DNA of 64,000 nucleotides from a bacterium (GTDB taxonomy: Bacteria; Desulfobacterota; Binatia; DP-6), in NCBI GenBank assembly GCA_026129405.1, contig JAHCID010000001.1, positions 1,798,001 through 1,862,000 of the forward strand. Reading direction: 5' to 3'. The position numbers were made by a program, and so were the translations under genes. Under the pieces are notes generated by a model, which saw only the letters and a program-made list of their open reading frames with translations, made no database searches and had not been told where the DNA came from. Below are positions 16,134 to 26,209 of the stretch, in pieces (position 1 is the first letter of the stretch; the number at the start of each line of letters is the position of its first letter).

Positions 16134-19100
16134 GGCGGGTTCGGGATCTCGCCGAACAGCTCCGGCGCGTACATCGCCTCGGCACGCGTCGGCGGCAGCT
16201 GGAACGTGCCCGGCTGGCCGAGCCGCACGACGTACTCGACCACCGTCCTGCCCTTCGGCAGCCACGCCCAGTACCCGCGCCAGCCGGCGAACCCTCGCTC
16301 GACGAACGTCGGCTCCTCCGCGTTCACGTCGGCGCCCTGGGCGGCGAGCATCGCCGAGTCGCCGCCGAGCCCGGTGCCGACGTGCGACGCGCCCGCCGGG
16401 ATGGGATCGTCGACCACGACCCAGCCCATGTCGCCCTGGGCGTCGAGCTCGAGCCGTACGCGGGCGACGTCGCCGGTGTGCCAGGTGCCGGCCTCGGCGA
16501 CCTCGACGGCGCTCACCGACTTGGTGATGCGATAGCCGCTCGCGAGCGGCTCGCGCAGCGGGATGGCGGCCTTCGACTGCACCGTCACCCACGGCGCGCC
16601 CGTCCCGTGCTGTGCGACCGAGAGCGTGCTCGGCGCGTCCGGCCAGGGGAAGGCGAGCGTCCCGCCCGCCGGGCTCGCGGTCCACGCCAGCTCCTCCGAC
16701 GCGGTGCCGAGCGTCGCGGCGGTGGTGCCGCCGACCGGCGTGCGCTCGTAGGCGGCCGCGAACCGCCGCACCGCCACGCTGCCCCAGGCGTTCGCCGTCG
16801 TCGTCGCCCAGGCGCCGCGCTGCTGCATGGCGAGCAGCCCGCGCACGACGCGCGGCGTGTCCTCGCGCCAGAGGTCGCCCTCGACGAGGAGCAGCAGCAG
16901 GCGGCCGCCGTTCGCCTCGGGCCCGGTCATGAGCCACCAGAGCGCGTCGTCGCCGCCGGTCGAGAAGCGCAGCGTGGTACCGGAGAGGTCGAGGCGCGCG
17001 CGTACGGCGTTCTCGACGGCGGCGAGACGCTTGGCACGGTCGGGGACGCCGTCGACGCGGCGGAGGATGCTCCACCAGTCGAGCGCCGCCGAGGTCGGCC
17101 ACAGCTCGGGCTCGACGACGATGCCGTCGAGCTGCTCCGGCTCCGCCTTGCCGTAGCGCGCCAGCGCTTCGACGGCCGCGAGCTTGCGCAGCACCAGGTC
17201 GGCCATGCGCGACGGCCGTTGGAGGGTGCCGCGCACGAAGCCGCGCAGGCCCTCGAGCGCGGCGTCGCGCACGCCGTCGGGCAGCGGGCGGCCGGCGGCG
17301 TCGGCGATCGCCAGCACGTACGCCGTCAGGACCTCGCTGCCCTGATCCATGTTCGGGAAGTACTTGAGCAGGCCGTCGCCGTCCTGGTGCGCCGGCATCG
17401 TCGCCGTCACCTGCGCCCAGACCTGGTCGTCGCCCAGGCCGATGGCGCGCGATACGCGTTGCTCGAGGCAGCCGTAGGGGTAGGCGCGCAGCCACGCCTC
17501 GGCGCCGTCCAGCCCGGCGACGAGCGAGGGCGCGAGCACGACGTCGATGCCGCCGCGTCCCGGGATCGCGTCGGCGGGGCGGGCGAGGGGCAGCGGCGGC
17601 GCGCCCGGGGTCCACTGGAAGAGCGTCGCCTGGAGCACGCGCACCGGCACGGCCGGGCGGACGTCCTGGCCGACCTTCACGCGGTCGGAGGCCCCGTCCC
17701 CCTCGCGCACGCCGACCGTCCACTCCAGGCGCGCGACGTCGGACGGCACGGTGAAGTCCCACGCCACGAGCTTCGCCTCGCCCGCGGCGAGCGGCACCGT
17801 CTGCTCCGGCAGCGTCGCGCCGAGTCCCTCGACCGTGGCCGCCACCACGGCGGTGATCGGGCGCTCGGTGGTGTTGCGCACGGTGAACTCGGCCCGGGTC
17901 GCGTCGCCCTCGCGCACGAGCGGCGCGAGGCCGGGCACCACCATCAGGTCCTGCGTCGTGCGGATCGTCGTGACGCCGGTGCCGAAGCGGCCGAGGCCCG
18001 CGGTCGCCACGGCGACGATGCGGAAGGCCGTGAGCGAGTCGTTGATCGGCACCTCGACCGTCGCCCGGCCGTCGGCGTCGAGCGGCACGCGCGCCGCCCA
18101 GAGGAGCAGGGTGTCGAACAGCTCGCGCGTCGACTGGCGCCCGCCGCCGCCACCGCCGGCGACGGCCTTCTTGCCGTAGTGGCGCTTGCCGATCACCTGC
18201 ATCTGCGCCGTCGCGGTGCGCACGGCGTAGCCGCGCCGGGCCATCATCGCGTCGAGCACCTTCCAGGTGGGATTCGGCGCCAGCGCGAGCAGGCCCTCGT
18301 CGACGGCGGCGATCGCGACCTCGGCGTCGGGGCCCGGCGCGGTGCCGTCGGCATTGCGCACCGCCACCGCGACCTTCGCCGTGTCGCGCACGCGGTAGAC
18401 GGGACGGTCGCTGGCGACGGCGACGTCGAGCGTGTGCGTCTTCCAGCCGACGTCGATGCCGGTGATGCCGAGCTTGAAGGCCGGCCGGCCGAGGTCGACC
18501 ATCGCCGTCGGCTGCACGTCGCCGACGCGGCCGCGCACGACCAGCACCGACACGAACACGTTCGGCGCGTGCGCCCCCGTGATCGGCACCTCGACGACGG
18601 GCTTCTCGGCCGTGATCGGCACGACCCACGTGTCGCCGACGCCCTCGCGCTCGACGGTGACCAGCGCCGTCGCCTTCTGGAACGGCATGCGCACCTGGAA
18701 GCGCGCGGTCTCGCCCGGCTCCCACTTGCGCCGCTCGGGCACGACGTCGATGCGGTCGGCGTCGCCGGGCTCGAACCAGTGCGGGCGCTCGGCGGAGACG
18801 TAGACGTAGGTGTACGTCGACACCGTGTGCCCGTCCGGATCGGTGACGCTGGCCTCGACGATGGCGGTGCCCTTCACGTCGGGCCGGCCGCTGCACTCGG
18901 CGCGGCCCTGCGCGTCGGTGGGCGCTTCGCAGAGCGGCCCGACGTGCCTCACCTCGCTCACGTTCTCGTAGGCGTAGAAGCCGCCCACGACGCGCTTGCG
19001 GGTCGTGAACGTGGTGCGGTCGAAGACCGTGAAGACGACCTTTGCCCCGGCGACCGGCTTCTTCTCGACGTCGAGCACGAGGCTCTTCACGTGCAGATCG

Positions 19101-21778
19101 CCCTCGGAGAGGATCCAGCGCTCGGCGGCGATGCCCGGGATCCAGTCGCCCGGCCACAGCGGCACGGAGCGCGAGACGGTGTGCGCGACGCCGCTCGGAT
19201 CGCGGTACTCGAGCTCGACGGTGAGCTCGCGCGGCGTCGGCGCCGGCCGGCCGAGGCGCAGGCGGGCACGCGTCGTACCGGTGCCGTCGAGGACGAGGTC
19301 CTGGCGCGGCAGCTGGCGCAGGCCGTCGTGGGCGGGGGCGCCGTCCTCCTCGTTGGCGATGCCGGTGCCGCTGCGCTCGATGCCGGTGCGCACCGTGCCC
19401 TCGGCGAAGCGGTAGTCGCCGGCGTCGGCGGGCGGCTCGAAGCCCGCCGGCCGCTCCTCGGCGCGCACGCGCACCGGCACCTTGCCCGCGGCGCCGCCGG
19501 CGAGCCAGCGCACCGCGACCTCGGCCGACACCTTCTTCGGCGCCACCAGCGGGACGGCGGGCAGCTGCAGCGTCGCCTGCATGAGCGGGACGCGGAACTC
19601 CTCGACCCGGAACGAGGCGCCCTCGAGCTCGCGCGCGGTCCACGGCTCGCCCGGCTTCGCGCGCGTCACGAGGGAGACGGCGTAGCTGCCGAGCTTGGCG
19701 GTCTTCGGGATCGTCCAGGTGGATTCGGCGGCGCCGCGCTCGTTCCAGGCGAGCGACTGCTCCCAGGTCTCCATGGTGCCGGTGTTGCGGATGCGCAGCG
19801 TGATCGGCCGGTCGGCCGCGGCGACGGCCCCGAAGCCGGCGAGCGTGCGCTCGCGCAGCAGGTGCTTCATGTGCACCGTCTCGCCGGCGCGGAAGAGCGC
19901 GCGGTCGAGGATGGTGTGGACGAGCGCGGGCCCGGTCCACGGCTCCGATGGCAGGTCGAAGCGGTACGGCTCGATGCCCTCGTCCCACGACGAGTGCACG
20001 AAGGTCATGTCGTCGTCGGTGCGGGCGACCACGAAGAGGCCGCCGCCGAGGTCGTCGATGGCGCGGATCTGCGACCAATCGAAGAACTCCTCGGGCACCT
20101 GGAACCGCTCCTCGTGGCAGCTGGGGACCTCGGGCCACTGCGGCAGGGGGACGTCGGCGACGCCGCGCGCATCGGTCGTGCCGCGCGCGAGCGTGTTGCC
20201 GTGGCAGTCGTGCACCGTGACGCGCGCGTTCTCGACCGGCGTCGCGCTCTCGAGCGTCGTCACCCAGACCAGCGAGCGCTCGCGGCCCCACTTGAGGTGG
20301 GCGGAGAGGTTCGTCACCAGCGCTGCGGTGGGGACGAAGAACGGCACGTCGCGCCCGAGGAGCGAGGCGCCGAGGCGGCGGCTCTGGAGCTCCACGACCC
20401 ACAGCCCCGGCGACGCGAGCGGGATGCCGATCACCTCGAAGGCCTGGTCGCCGTGCACGCGCGGCAGCTTGAACGCGTCGAGCCCGGGCGGCGGCGTCTT
20501 GCCGAAGACGGACGCGTCGCGCGGCGCCACGGCGACGCGGCGCAGCCAGTGGATCATGGCGGCGGGGTCCTCGGCCGGGATCTTCGCCACGTTGCCGCGC
20601 ACGCGCAGCGATTGGCCGCCGGCGCCGGGCTCGAGGTCGCGCACGGTGACGGGCAGCGTCGGATCGCCCTTCCATTCGAGGATGCCGAAGCGCGACGAGA
20701 ACTTCGCCAGGGGCGGGTAGGGATCGGTCTTCACCGTCAGCGGGAAGCTGTCGGCATTGACGAGCGCGCGTCCGGCGTCGTCGCGCACGTCGGCAGGCAG
20801 CTCGACCCGGAACGTGGCCGCGGCGGGGAAGGGACCGGCGAAGGTGACGCCCGTCGTGGTCGCGGCGTCGTCGTCGCGCGCTTCGGGGGCGATGCGCGCG
20901 CCGTCGGGGCCGATCAGGGCGATCTGCGCGGCCATCGCCCGTGCGACCGGCGCGGAGAAGCGCAGCTCCATCGGCAGCAGCGGCACGCAGCCGCGATCGG
21001 CGTTCTCGCGCGCGCAGCGGAACTCGGCGGTGAAGCGCGGGCGGACCTTCCAGGAATAGGTCTGCGGCGACGTCGTCGGGACGCCGTCGGTGGTGCGCAC
21101 GCCGGCGTCCCAGTGCAGCTCGACGCGGGCGTCGTTGGGGAAGCGCTGCGGCGACGCGACGACGACCGTCGGCCCGTCTTTCTGCCATTCCCACAGCGCG
21201 GCGAGGATGGCGTCGCGCTCGCTCGCGTCGACCACCTTCGCCGGCACCCGCTCGGGCAGGCCCTCGATCGCGAAGGACACGTGCTCGGGCACCGAGGCGG
21301 GATCGACGGCGGCGTCGAGCAGCAGCACGAAGGCCTGATCCTCGACGATGGTGTCGCCGTCGTCGGGCGTGGCGCGCCGGACGGCCGGGCCGCCGGTGTC
21401 GAAGCCGAAGGTCGCCTCGCCGCCGACGGGGTCGCCGGCGAGCGTCGCGAGGTCGTCGCGGCGCGTGAACGTGCAGCGCAGGCCGGCCGGCACGTCGCGC
21501 TCGAAGTCGTAGACCCAGGTGCGCGGATCGATCCAGCGGCCGCTGCCCGCCTCGGGGCAGTCGACGGTGAAGGGCGGCGCCGCCGCGCGCGGGTCGCCGA
21601 AGGGGACCATCGGCGCCGAGAAGCGCGCCGTCACCTGGCGCGGCGTCTTCACCGTGCCCTGCGGGACGAACTGGACGACCGTCGCCTCCGCGGCCAGCGC
21701 CGCGGCGGCGCCGGCGAGCCAGACGATGCCCACCACGAGCCGCCCCCCGAGCCCCGCATCGCACGCCCCGCGTCGCAT
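16118..21778 (-). CDS. Bacterial alpha-2-macroglobulin
   Basis: A protein of 1886 residues from ATG at 21778; a TTG at 21823 is possible but leaves the signal peptide internal. The N-terminus has a Sec signal (LVVGIVWLAGAAAALAAEA) without a lipobox Cys, unlike the E. coli lipoprotein YfhM. Tandem macroglobulin beta domains fill most of the chain. The thioester motif is intact (YPYGCLEQRVSRAIG, about residue 1436) within the alpha-toroid domain. The C-terminus has the receptor-binding-like beta domain (PTFVERGFAGWRGYWAW). Such proteins trap attacking proteases in the periplasm and commonly pair with PBP1C, also present here. The downstream SLC13 gene overlaps it. Confidence 0.93.
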   Translation of the reverse strand: MRRGACDAGLGGRLVVGIVWLAGAAAALAAEATVVQFVPQGTVKTPRQVTARFSAPMVPFGDPRAAAPPFTVDCPEAGSGRWIDPRTWVYDFERDVPAGLRCTFTRRDDLATLAGDPVGGEATFGFDTGGPAVRRATPDDGDTIVEDQAFVLLLDAAVDPASVPEHVSFAIEGLPERVPAKVVDASERDAILAALWEWQKDGPTVVVASPQRFPNDARVELHWDAGVRTTDGVPTTSPQTYSWKVRPRFTAEFRCARENADRGCVPLLPMELRFSAPVARAMAAQIALIGPDGARIAPEARDDDAATTTGVTFAGPFPAAATFRVELPADVRDDAGRALVNADSFPLTVKTDPYPPLAKFSSRFGILEWKGDPTLPVTVRDLEPGAGGQSLRVRGNVAKIPAEDPAAMIHWLRRVAVAPRDASVFGKTPPPGLDAFKLPRVHGDQAFEVIGIPLASPGLWVVELQSRRLGASLLGRDVPFFVPTAALVTNLSAHLKWGRERSLVWVTTLESATPVENARVTVHDCHGNTLARGTTDARGVADVPLPQWPEVPSCHEERFQVPEEFFDWSQIRAIDDLGGGLFVVARTDDDMTFVHSSWDEGIEPYRFDLPSEPWTGPALVHTILDRALFRAGETVHMKHLLRERTLAGFGAVAAADRPITLRIRNTGTMETWEQSLAWNERGAAESTWTIPKTAKLGSYAVSLVTRAKPGEPWTARELEGASFRVEEFRVPLMQATLQLPAVPLVAPKKVSAEVAVRWLAGGAAGKVPVRVRAEERPAGFEPPADAGDYRFAEGTVRTGIERSGTGIANEEDGAPAHDGLRQLPRQDLVLDGTGTTRARLRLGRPAPTPRELTVELEYRDPSGVAHTVSRSVPLWPGDWIPGIAAERWILSEGDLHVKSLVLDVEKKPVAGAKVVFTVFDRTTFTTRKRVVGGFYAYENVSEVRHVGPLCEAPTDAQGRAECSGRPDVKGTAIVEASVTDPDGHTVSTYTYVYVSAERPHWFEPGDADRIDVVPERRKWEPGETARFQVRMPFQKATALVTVEREGVGDTWVVPITAEKPVVEVPITGAHAPNVFVSVLVVRGRVGDVQPTAMVDLGRPAFKLGITGIDVGWKTHTLDVAVASDRPVYRVRDTAKVAVAVRNADGTAPGPDAEVAIAAVDEGLLALAPNPTWKVLDAMMARRGYAVRTATAQMQVIGKRHYGKKAVAGGGGGGRQSTRELFDTLLLWAARVPLDADGRATVEVPINDSLTAFRIVAVATAGLGRFGTGVTTIRTTQDLMVVPGLAPLVREGDATRAEFTVRNTTERPITAVVAATVEGLGATLPEQTVPLAAGEAKLVAWDFTVPSDVARLEWTVGVREGDGASDRVKVGQDVRPAVPVRVLQATLFQWTPGAPPLPLARPADAIPGRGGIDVVLAPSLVAGLDGAEAWLRAYPYGCLEQRVSRAIGLGDDQVWAQVTATMPAHQDGDGLLKYFPNMDQGSEVLTAYVLAIADAAGRPLPDGVRDAALEGLRGFVRGTLQRPSRMADLVLRKLAAVEALARYGKAEPEQLDGIVVEPELWPTSAALDWWSILRRVDGVPDRAKRLAAVENAVRARLDLSGTTLRFSTGGDDALWWLMTGPEANGGRLLLLLVEGDLWREDTPRVVRGLLAMQQRGAWATTTANAWGSVAVRRFAAAYERTPVGGTTAATLGTASEELAWTASPAGGTLAFPWPDAPSTLSVAQHGTGAPWVTVQSKAAIPLREPLASGYRITKSVSAVEVAEAGTWHTGDVARVRLELDAQGDMGWVVVDDPIPAGASHVGTGLGGDSAMLAAQGADVNAEEPTFVERGFAGWRGYWAWLPKGRTVVEYVVRLGQPGTFQLPPTRAEAMYAPELFGEIPNPPWVVR

Positions 21779-21830
21779 GGTGGGCCCCTGCTTGCGCGTC
21801 GGGACCCGCGGGGTCAAGGGCAACGCAGGC

Positions 21831-23486
21831 TCAGCCGCGTGCGCGCACGACGTGCTCGAGCGCGCGGGCGCGCGACAACGTCGGCGTCGTCGTGCGACGC
21901 TCCGCGAGCGCGGCGGCGAAGCTCGGGGCCGGGTCCGCCGAGCCGGGGATCAGCACCGCCATCGGCGTGTTCTCGGGCGCCGCGAGCTGCGCGACGAGCC
22001 CGCACGCGCCGCGCGGCGGCAGCGCGAGGTCGACGACGAGGAAGTGCGGATGGACGATCTCGACGAGGTCGGCCGCCTGCTTCGCGTCCCAGCCGATCGA
22101 AACCGACATGCCGGCGCGGGTGAGCGCCTGGCGCAGGCTGATGAGGGCGTTCGCGTCGGTTCCCGCGGCGAGCACGCGGCCGCCGCGAGCCGCGACGGGC
22201 GCGAGCAACGCGAGCAGCGCGTCGGGGTCCGGCGGGCGCGCGGCGGGCTCGACGCGGCCGAGCAGGAGCACGTCGTCGCTGCCCGGCTCCACGAGACAGC
22301 CCAGCATCGGTGCCGACACGCCGGCGGCGCGCAGCGCGGCCATCGCGGCGAGCGTGCCGGGTCCGCACAGGTTCACGAGGATGCGTCCGGGGGCCGCGGC
22401 CGCGACGCGGGCGGCGATGTCGCCGCCCGCCGCGAGCGCGACGACGCCGTCGTCGGCGGGCCACACCGCCGGGTCGGCGTCGAGCAGCACGATCGGGCCG
22501 TCGGGCGCCGCCTCGCGGCGCACGGCCGGCGCGGCGTCCGGCGCGGCGTCTGGGGGCACCGACGGCGTGCGCAGGCGCTCGATCTCCGCCCGTGCCGCGG
22601 CTTCGCCGGCGGTGAGGCGTGCGATCTCGGCGGCGACCCGGCGGGTCTCGTCGTCGTGCGCGAGGATCTGCCGCTGCGCCTCCGAGAGGGCGCCGCGCAG
22701 GGCCTCCGCCTCGGCGACGGCGTGGGCGCGGGCCTGCTCGGCCGTTTCGGTGAGCGAGCGGGCGTGCTCCAGCGTCGCGTCGCGATCGGCGCCGGCGCGC
22801 TCGAGTGCGCCGGCGAGCTCGTCGCGCGCGCGCCACTGCGCCGCGACCGTCTCCTCGAGCTCGGCGGCGAGGCGATCGCGCTCGCTCTCGAGTGCGCTCG
22901 CGCGCTCGCGGGCCTGCACGGCCGTGTCCTCCGCGGCGGCGACCTGCGCGCTCCACCGCGTCTCGGCGGCGACGATCTCGGCACGGGCGGCGTCGGCGCT
23001 GCGCTCGAGCTCCTCGCGCAGCGTGCGCAGCGCGGCCATCTCGGCGTCGCGGTCGGCGTGCCCGGCCCGCGCCGCCGTCAGCTCGGCGTCGAGCGCGGCC
23101 TGCGCGGCCGTGGCGGCGTCGTGCGCCATCCGCAGGCGAGCCGTCTCGTCGGTGAGGCGCACGATCTGGTCGCGCGCGAGGCGCGCCTCGCTCTGTGCCT
23201 CGCCGAGCTGCGTGCGGACCTGCGCCAGCTCGCCGGCCGCCGCCGCTCGCGCGGTCTCGGCGCGCCGGCCGAGGTCGGCCGTCTGTCGCAGCAAGCGCTC
23301 GCGGTCCGCGGCACCCTGCTCGTCGAGCACGGCGACCGCCTCCATGTGGAGGATGATGGCCTGCGCCTCGGCGAGCGATTCGCGCAGGGCCTCGAGCTCC
23401 GTCGTGGCCAGCACGCGCGCGGCTTCGGTGGCCGACAGCTGCGCGCGGACCACCCCGAGCTCGTCCTCGTGCCCCGCCCGCGTCAC
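21831..23486 (-). CDS. C-terminal part of a coiled-coil, receiver-like protein (broken gene)
   Basis: A readable 551-residue segment. The first ~330 residues are an Ala/Glu/Arg-rich coiled coil (LRESLAEAQAIILHMEA, LESERDRLAAELEETVA). A receiver-like alpha/beta domain follows: PIVLLDADPAVWP, then RVLAAGTDANALISLRQALTRAGM with ADLVEIVHPHFLVVDLALPPRGACGL, where VVDLALP occupies the phospho-acceptor position. Coding sense continues upstream past 23486 to about 23615 in the same frame (DAEAALAEARTRGRALEDQHER), so the listed start is only where an ATG/GTG occurs. With 23953-24876 it forms one original gene of about 1000 codons. Confidence 0.7.
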   Translation of the reverse strand: MTRAGHEDELGVVRAQLSATEAARVLATTELEALRESLAEAQAIILHMEAVAVLDEQGAADRERLLRQTADLGRRAETARAAAAGELAQVRTQLGEAQSEARLARDQIVRLTDETARLRMAHDAATAAQAALDAELTAARAGHADRDAEMAALRTLREELERSADAARAEIVAAETRWSAQVAAAEDTAVQARERASALESERDRLAAELEETVAAQWRARDELAGALERAGADRDATLEHARSLTETAEQARAHAVAEAEALRGALSEAQRQILAHDDETRRVAAEIARLTAGEAAARAEIERLRTPSVPPDAAPDAAPAVRREAAPDGPIVLLDADPAVWPADDGVVALAAGGDIAARVAAAAPGRILVNLCGPGTLAAMAALRAAGVSAPMLGCLVEPGSDDVLLLGRVEPAARPPDPDALLALLAPVAARGGRVLAAGTDANALISLRQALTRAGMSVSIGWDAKQAADLVEIVHPHFLVVDLALPPRGACGLVAQLAAPENTPMAVLIPGSADPAPSFAAALAERRTTTPTLSRARALEHVVRARG

Positions 23487-23952
23487 CGCGAGCGTATCCT
23501 CGAGGCGCGCCGCGCGCGCCTGGGCGGCAGCCAGCCCCGCGGCCTGCCGCTCGTGCTGGTCCTCGAGCGCGCGGCCGCGGGTGCGGGCCTCGGCGAGGGC
23601 CGCCTCCGCGTCGGCAGGGCGGCGTGCGCCGTGTGCCCGCCTCGTCGCGCCAGCGCGCGATCAAACCGCCGCGCTCCTCGCGCAGGCTCTCGGCGACGGC
23701 CGCGAGCGCCTCGGCGCGCTCGGTCGCGGCCGCTGCCCGCGCCCGCAGCTCGTCGGCGGCACGCTGCACTGCTCGCGCGCGACGCAGGCGCCGTGCTCGG
23801 CGCCGGCGGGGCGCTCCGCTTCCGCAGTCGCGCGGCGCACCTCGTCGCGCAGGGCGAGGATCGTCGTGTCGGCGGTCGCGAGGCGCGGTGCGAGGCGCCC
23901 TCGGCGTCGGCGACGGCGGCAGCCCCGCTGCGCCTCGGCGGCGGCGGTGATC
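23487..23952 (-). pseudogene. Frame-scrambled middle of the GAF/coiled-coil/receiver gene
   Basis: Sensible coiled-coil segments alternate between all three minus frames within a few hundred bases. Examples are ARATVDREETWRAAQ, then LATADTTILALRDEVRRATAEAERP, then QRAADELRARAAAATERAEALAAVAESLREERGG, then DAEAALAEARTRG. The scrambling extends rightward to about 24210. Codon bias and protein style persist across each break. This fits multiple single-base consensus errors, or less likely recent decay. Confidence 0.65.
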
Positions 23953-24876
23953 TCACCTGGGCGGCGCGCCAGGTCTCCTCGCGGTCGACCGTCGCGCGGG
24001 CGACGAGCGCCGGCGATCTCGTCGGCGATGGCCGAGCCCGCTCCGCGACGCCGCAGGCTCGGCGGCCAGCGCGCTCGCGCCGGCGCTCGGTCGCGAGGGC
24101 GCCCTCGGCGTCGACGGCGGCGCGCGAGCGCTCGTCGCCGGAGCGGGCGTTCTCGACCTCCGAGCCCGGAGAGCACGCGGCGCAGGCGCTCGCGGCGCTC
24201 GGGCTCCACACCGCGTCGCCAGCTGATCGGCCACGGCGCCGACGCCCGGCAGCGCGCGCGCCCACTCGAGCAGCCGGCCGACCTCGGCGACGACCGGCGC
24301 GACGCCGCGCAGCGCCTGCTCGGCGATCGTGTCGAGCAGCGCGGGCGTCGTCCGGCGCCGGCGCTGCCCGGCGCGGGCGCGGTGATGGATGGTCTCGACG
24401 AGCCGCGCGATCACGGCCAGGCGCTCGCCGCCGCCGACGAGCGCGGCGTCGGCGAAGGTGTCGGCGTCGGCTCCGACGAGGAGGACGACGGCGAGCGGGC
24501 GGCCGTCGACGACGAGCGGCAGGCAGGCGATCGCGCCGGCCGGCTCCCCGTCGGGCACGAGCACGGGCAGGGGGGCCTCGTCGCTCGCGACGACCACCCG
24601 CGGCCGGCGGTCGCGCAGGCAGGCGAGGGCGGCGTCCCAGCCGCCGTCGCCGGCGCGCATGATCCGCAGGATGCGGCAGCCCTCGTCCGACAGCCCGACC
24701 TCGGCCGCCAGGCGCAGCGTCGCCTCGCCCCAGCCGAACAGGCAGACGGCGCCGCCCGTCGCGCCGAGGCTACGCACGAGCGTGCCCAGCGCCGGGTCGA
24801 GCCGTTCCTCCGGGGCGTGCGGCCGCCCGGCAGATCCTGCCGACGGCACGAGCGCGAGGGGTGCCGCGTCCATCAC
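23953..24876 (-). CDS. N-terminal GAF-like part of the broken sensor gene
   Basis: ATG at 24876 begins MMDAAPLALVPSAG. Residues about 30-185 look like a GAF domain (LVRSLGATGGAVCLFGWGEATLRLAAEVGLSDEG, AIACLPLVVDGRPLAVVLLVG, FADAALVGGGERLAVIARLVETIHHRA). A helical linker follows (LLDTIAEQALRGVAPVVAEVGRLLEWARAL). Sense is lost after about residue 220 (near 24215), where the reading shifts to EPERRERLRRVLSGL in another frame; the remainder of this frame is not genuine. The whole protein would be a cytoplasmic sensor/scaffold: GAF, long coiled coil, receiver-like domain. Confidence 0.65.
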   Translation of the reverse strand: MMDAAPLALVPSAGSAGRPHAPEERLDPALGTLVRSLGATGGAVCLFGWGEATLRLAAEVGLSDEGCRILRIMRAGDGGWDAALACLRDRRPRVVVASDEAPLPVLVPDGEPAGAIACLPLVVDGRPLAVVLLVGADADTFADAALVGGGERLAVIARLVETIHHRARAGQRRRRTTPALLDTIAEQALRGVAPVVAEVGRLLEWARALPGVGAVADQLATRCGARAPRAPAPRALRARRSRTPAPATSARAPPSTPRAPSRPSAGASALAAEPAASRSGLGHRRRDRRRSSPARRSTARRPGAPPR

Positions 24877-24973
24877 CTGTCCCCGCTAGCTAGCTGCGTG
24901 CCGGACGTGGTCCTGGCGCGAATCCATCAAGCCCTGCTTCGGCCGGAACCGCCGCGGACTTGAGCGCCGGCGG

Positions 24974-26209
24974 TCAGAACACGGGCTGGATCGAGCGCAG
25001 CCGCTCCTCGGCGGCCGCCATGAGGGCGTCTTCGGCGCGCTCGTCGGCCGCCTCGTAGGTGACCGAGAAGCGCAGATGGGGCCCCGCGTCGTCCCACGGC
25101 ACCGTCACGATCGAGTGCTCGTGGATGAGGAATTGACTCGCGGCCTCGGCGTTCTCGAAGGTGCGGCCGCTCGCGGTCCCCTTCGGCGACGGGGTGTAGA
25201 GGAAGTAGGTACCCCCCGGCATCGCGCAGGTGAAGCCGCAGCGGCCGAGCATCGCCACCAGCTTCTCGAGCCGGCGGCGGTACTTCGCGCGTATCCCCTG
25301 CCAGATGGCGGGGTCGTCGAGCGCGGCGACGGCGGCCTTCTGGATGGCGATGAACTGGCCGGAGTCGCCGTTGTCCTTCACGTCGGCGAGCGCCTGGACG
25401 AGCGTCGGGTGGCCGCAGAACCAGCCGAGGCGCCAGCCGATCATGTCGAAGCCCTTCGACAGCGAATGGATCTCGAGGCCGACGTCCATCGCGCCGGGGA
25501 CGGACAGGAAGGAGAGGGGCTCGCCGTCGTAGCAGAGGAGGCCGTGCGCGGCGTCCTGCACGACGATGACCTCGTTGGCGCGCGCGAAGTCGACCACGCG
25601 GCGGTAGAAGTCGGTGGTGGCGAGGCGTCCGGTCGGGCTGTTCGGGTAGTTGATGACGAGCAGCTTGGCGCGCCGGCGCACGTCGGCGGGGATGGCGTCG
25701 AGATCCGGCAGGAAGCCGTTCTCGCGCAGCAGCGGCAGGCGGTGCACCTCGCCGCCGAAGTACCGCGTGGCGGTGCCGGCGACCGGATAGCCGGGGACGG
25801 TCATGAGCGTCACGTCGCCGGGGTCGATGAAGCACGCCGGCACCATCGCCAGCGCGGGCTTCGAGCCGATGCAGTGGTTCACCTGCGTGGCGGCGTCGAG
25901 CCCGACGCCGAAGGTGCGCTGCATGAAGCGCGCGACGGCCTCCTTGAACTCGGCGATGCCGTTGTCGGCGTAGCCGCGGTTCTCGGGGCGGTCGATCTCC
26001 GCCTTCATCCGCTCGCGCACGGCGGCCGGCGCCATGCCGTCGTTCTCGCCGATGCCGAAGTCGATGAGCGTACGCTCGGGGTGCTCGGCCAGCGCCTGCC
26101 GCTTGGCGCGCTTGATCTTCTCGAACTTGTAGATGTCGGTGCCCTTGCCGTAGCCGGCACCGCCGATGCGCTCGGCGAAGAGGGACTGGAACCAGGGATC
26201 GGCGCTCAT
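24974..26209 (-). CDS. dapL: LL-diaminopimelate aminotransferase
   Basis: A 411-residue class I/II PLP aminotransferase. The start is ATG at 26209. Diagnostic features include DFGIGENDGMAP, NHCIGSKPALAM, INYPNSPTG and the PLP lysine in SLSKGFDMIGWRLGW. The overall length and the GENDGMAP segment fit the DapL group, which converts tetrahydrodipicolinate directly to LL-diaminopimelate, bypassing the succinylase or acetylase routes. Broader LL-DAP-like aminotransferases also exist, so substrate is by homology. It seems to be transcribed with the upstream alcohol dehydrogenase (80 bp gap) rather than with other lysine genes. Confidence 0.85.
   Translation of the reverse strand: MSADPWFQSLFAERIGGAGYGKGTDIYKFEKIKRAKRQALAEHPERTLIDFGIGENDGMAPAAVRERMKAEIDRPENRGYADNGIAEFKEAVARFMQRTFGVGLDAATQVNHCIGSKPALAMVPACFIDPGDVTLMTVPGYPVAGTATRYFGGEVHRLPLLRENGFLPDLDAIPADVRRRAKLLVINYPNSPTGRLATTDFYRRVVDFARANEVIVVQDAAHGLLCYDGEPLSFLSVPGAMDVGLEIHSLSKGFDMIGWRLGWFCGHPTLVQALADVKDNGDSGQFIAIQKAAVAALDDPAIWQGIRAKYRRRLEKLVAMLGRCGFTCAMPGGTYFLYTPSPKGTASGRTFENAEAASQFLIHEHSIVTVPWDDAGPHLRFSVTYEAADERAEDALMAAAEERLRSIQPVF

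Noticed and set aside
16382-22123. A 1913-codon plus-strand open frame opposite the alpha-2-macroglobulin gene.
   Set aside because: The minus strand encodes a complete, motif-rich macroglobulin. The plus frame is its complement shadow with Arg/His/Asp-biased composition.
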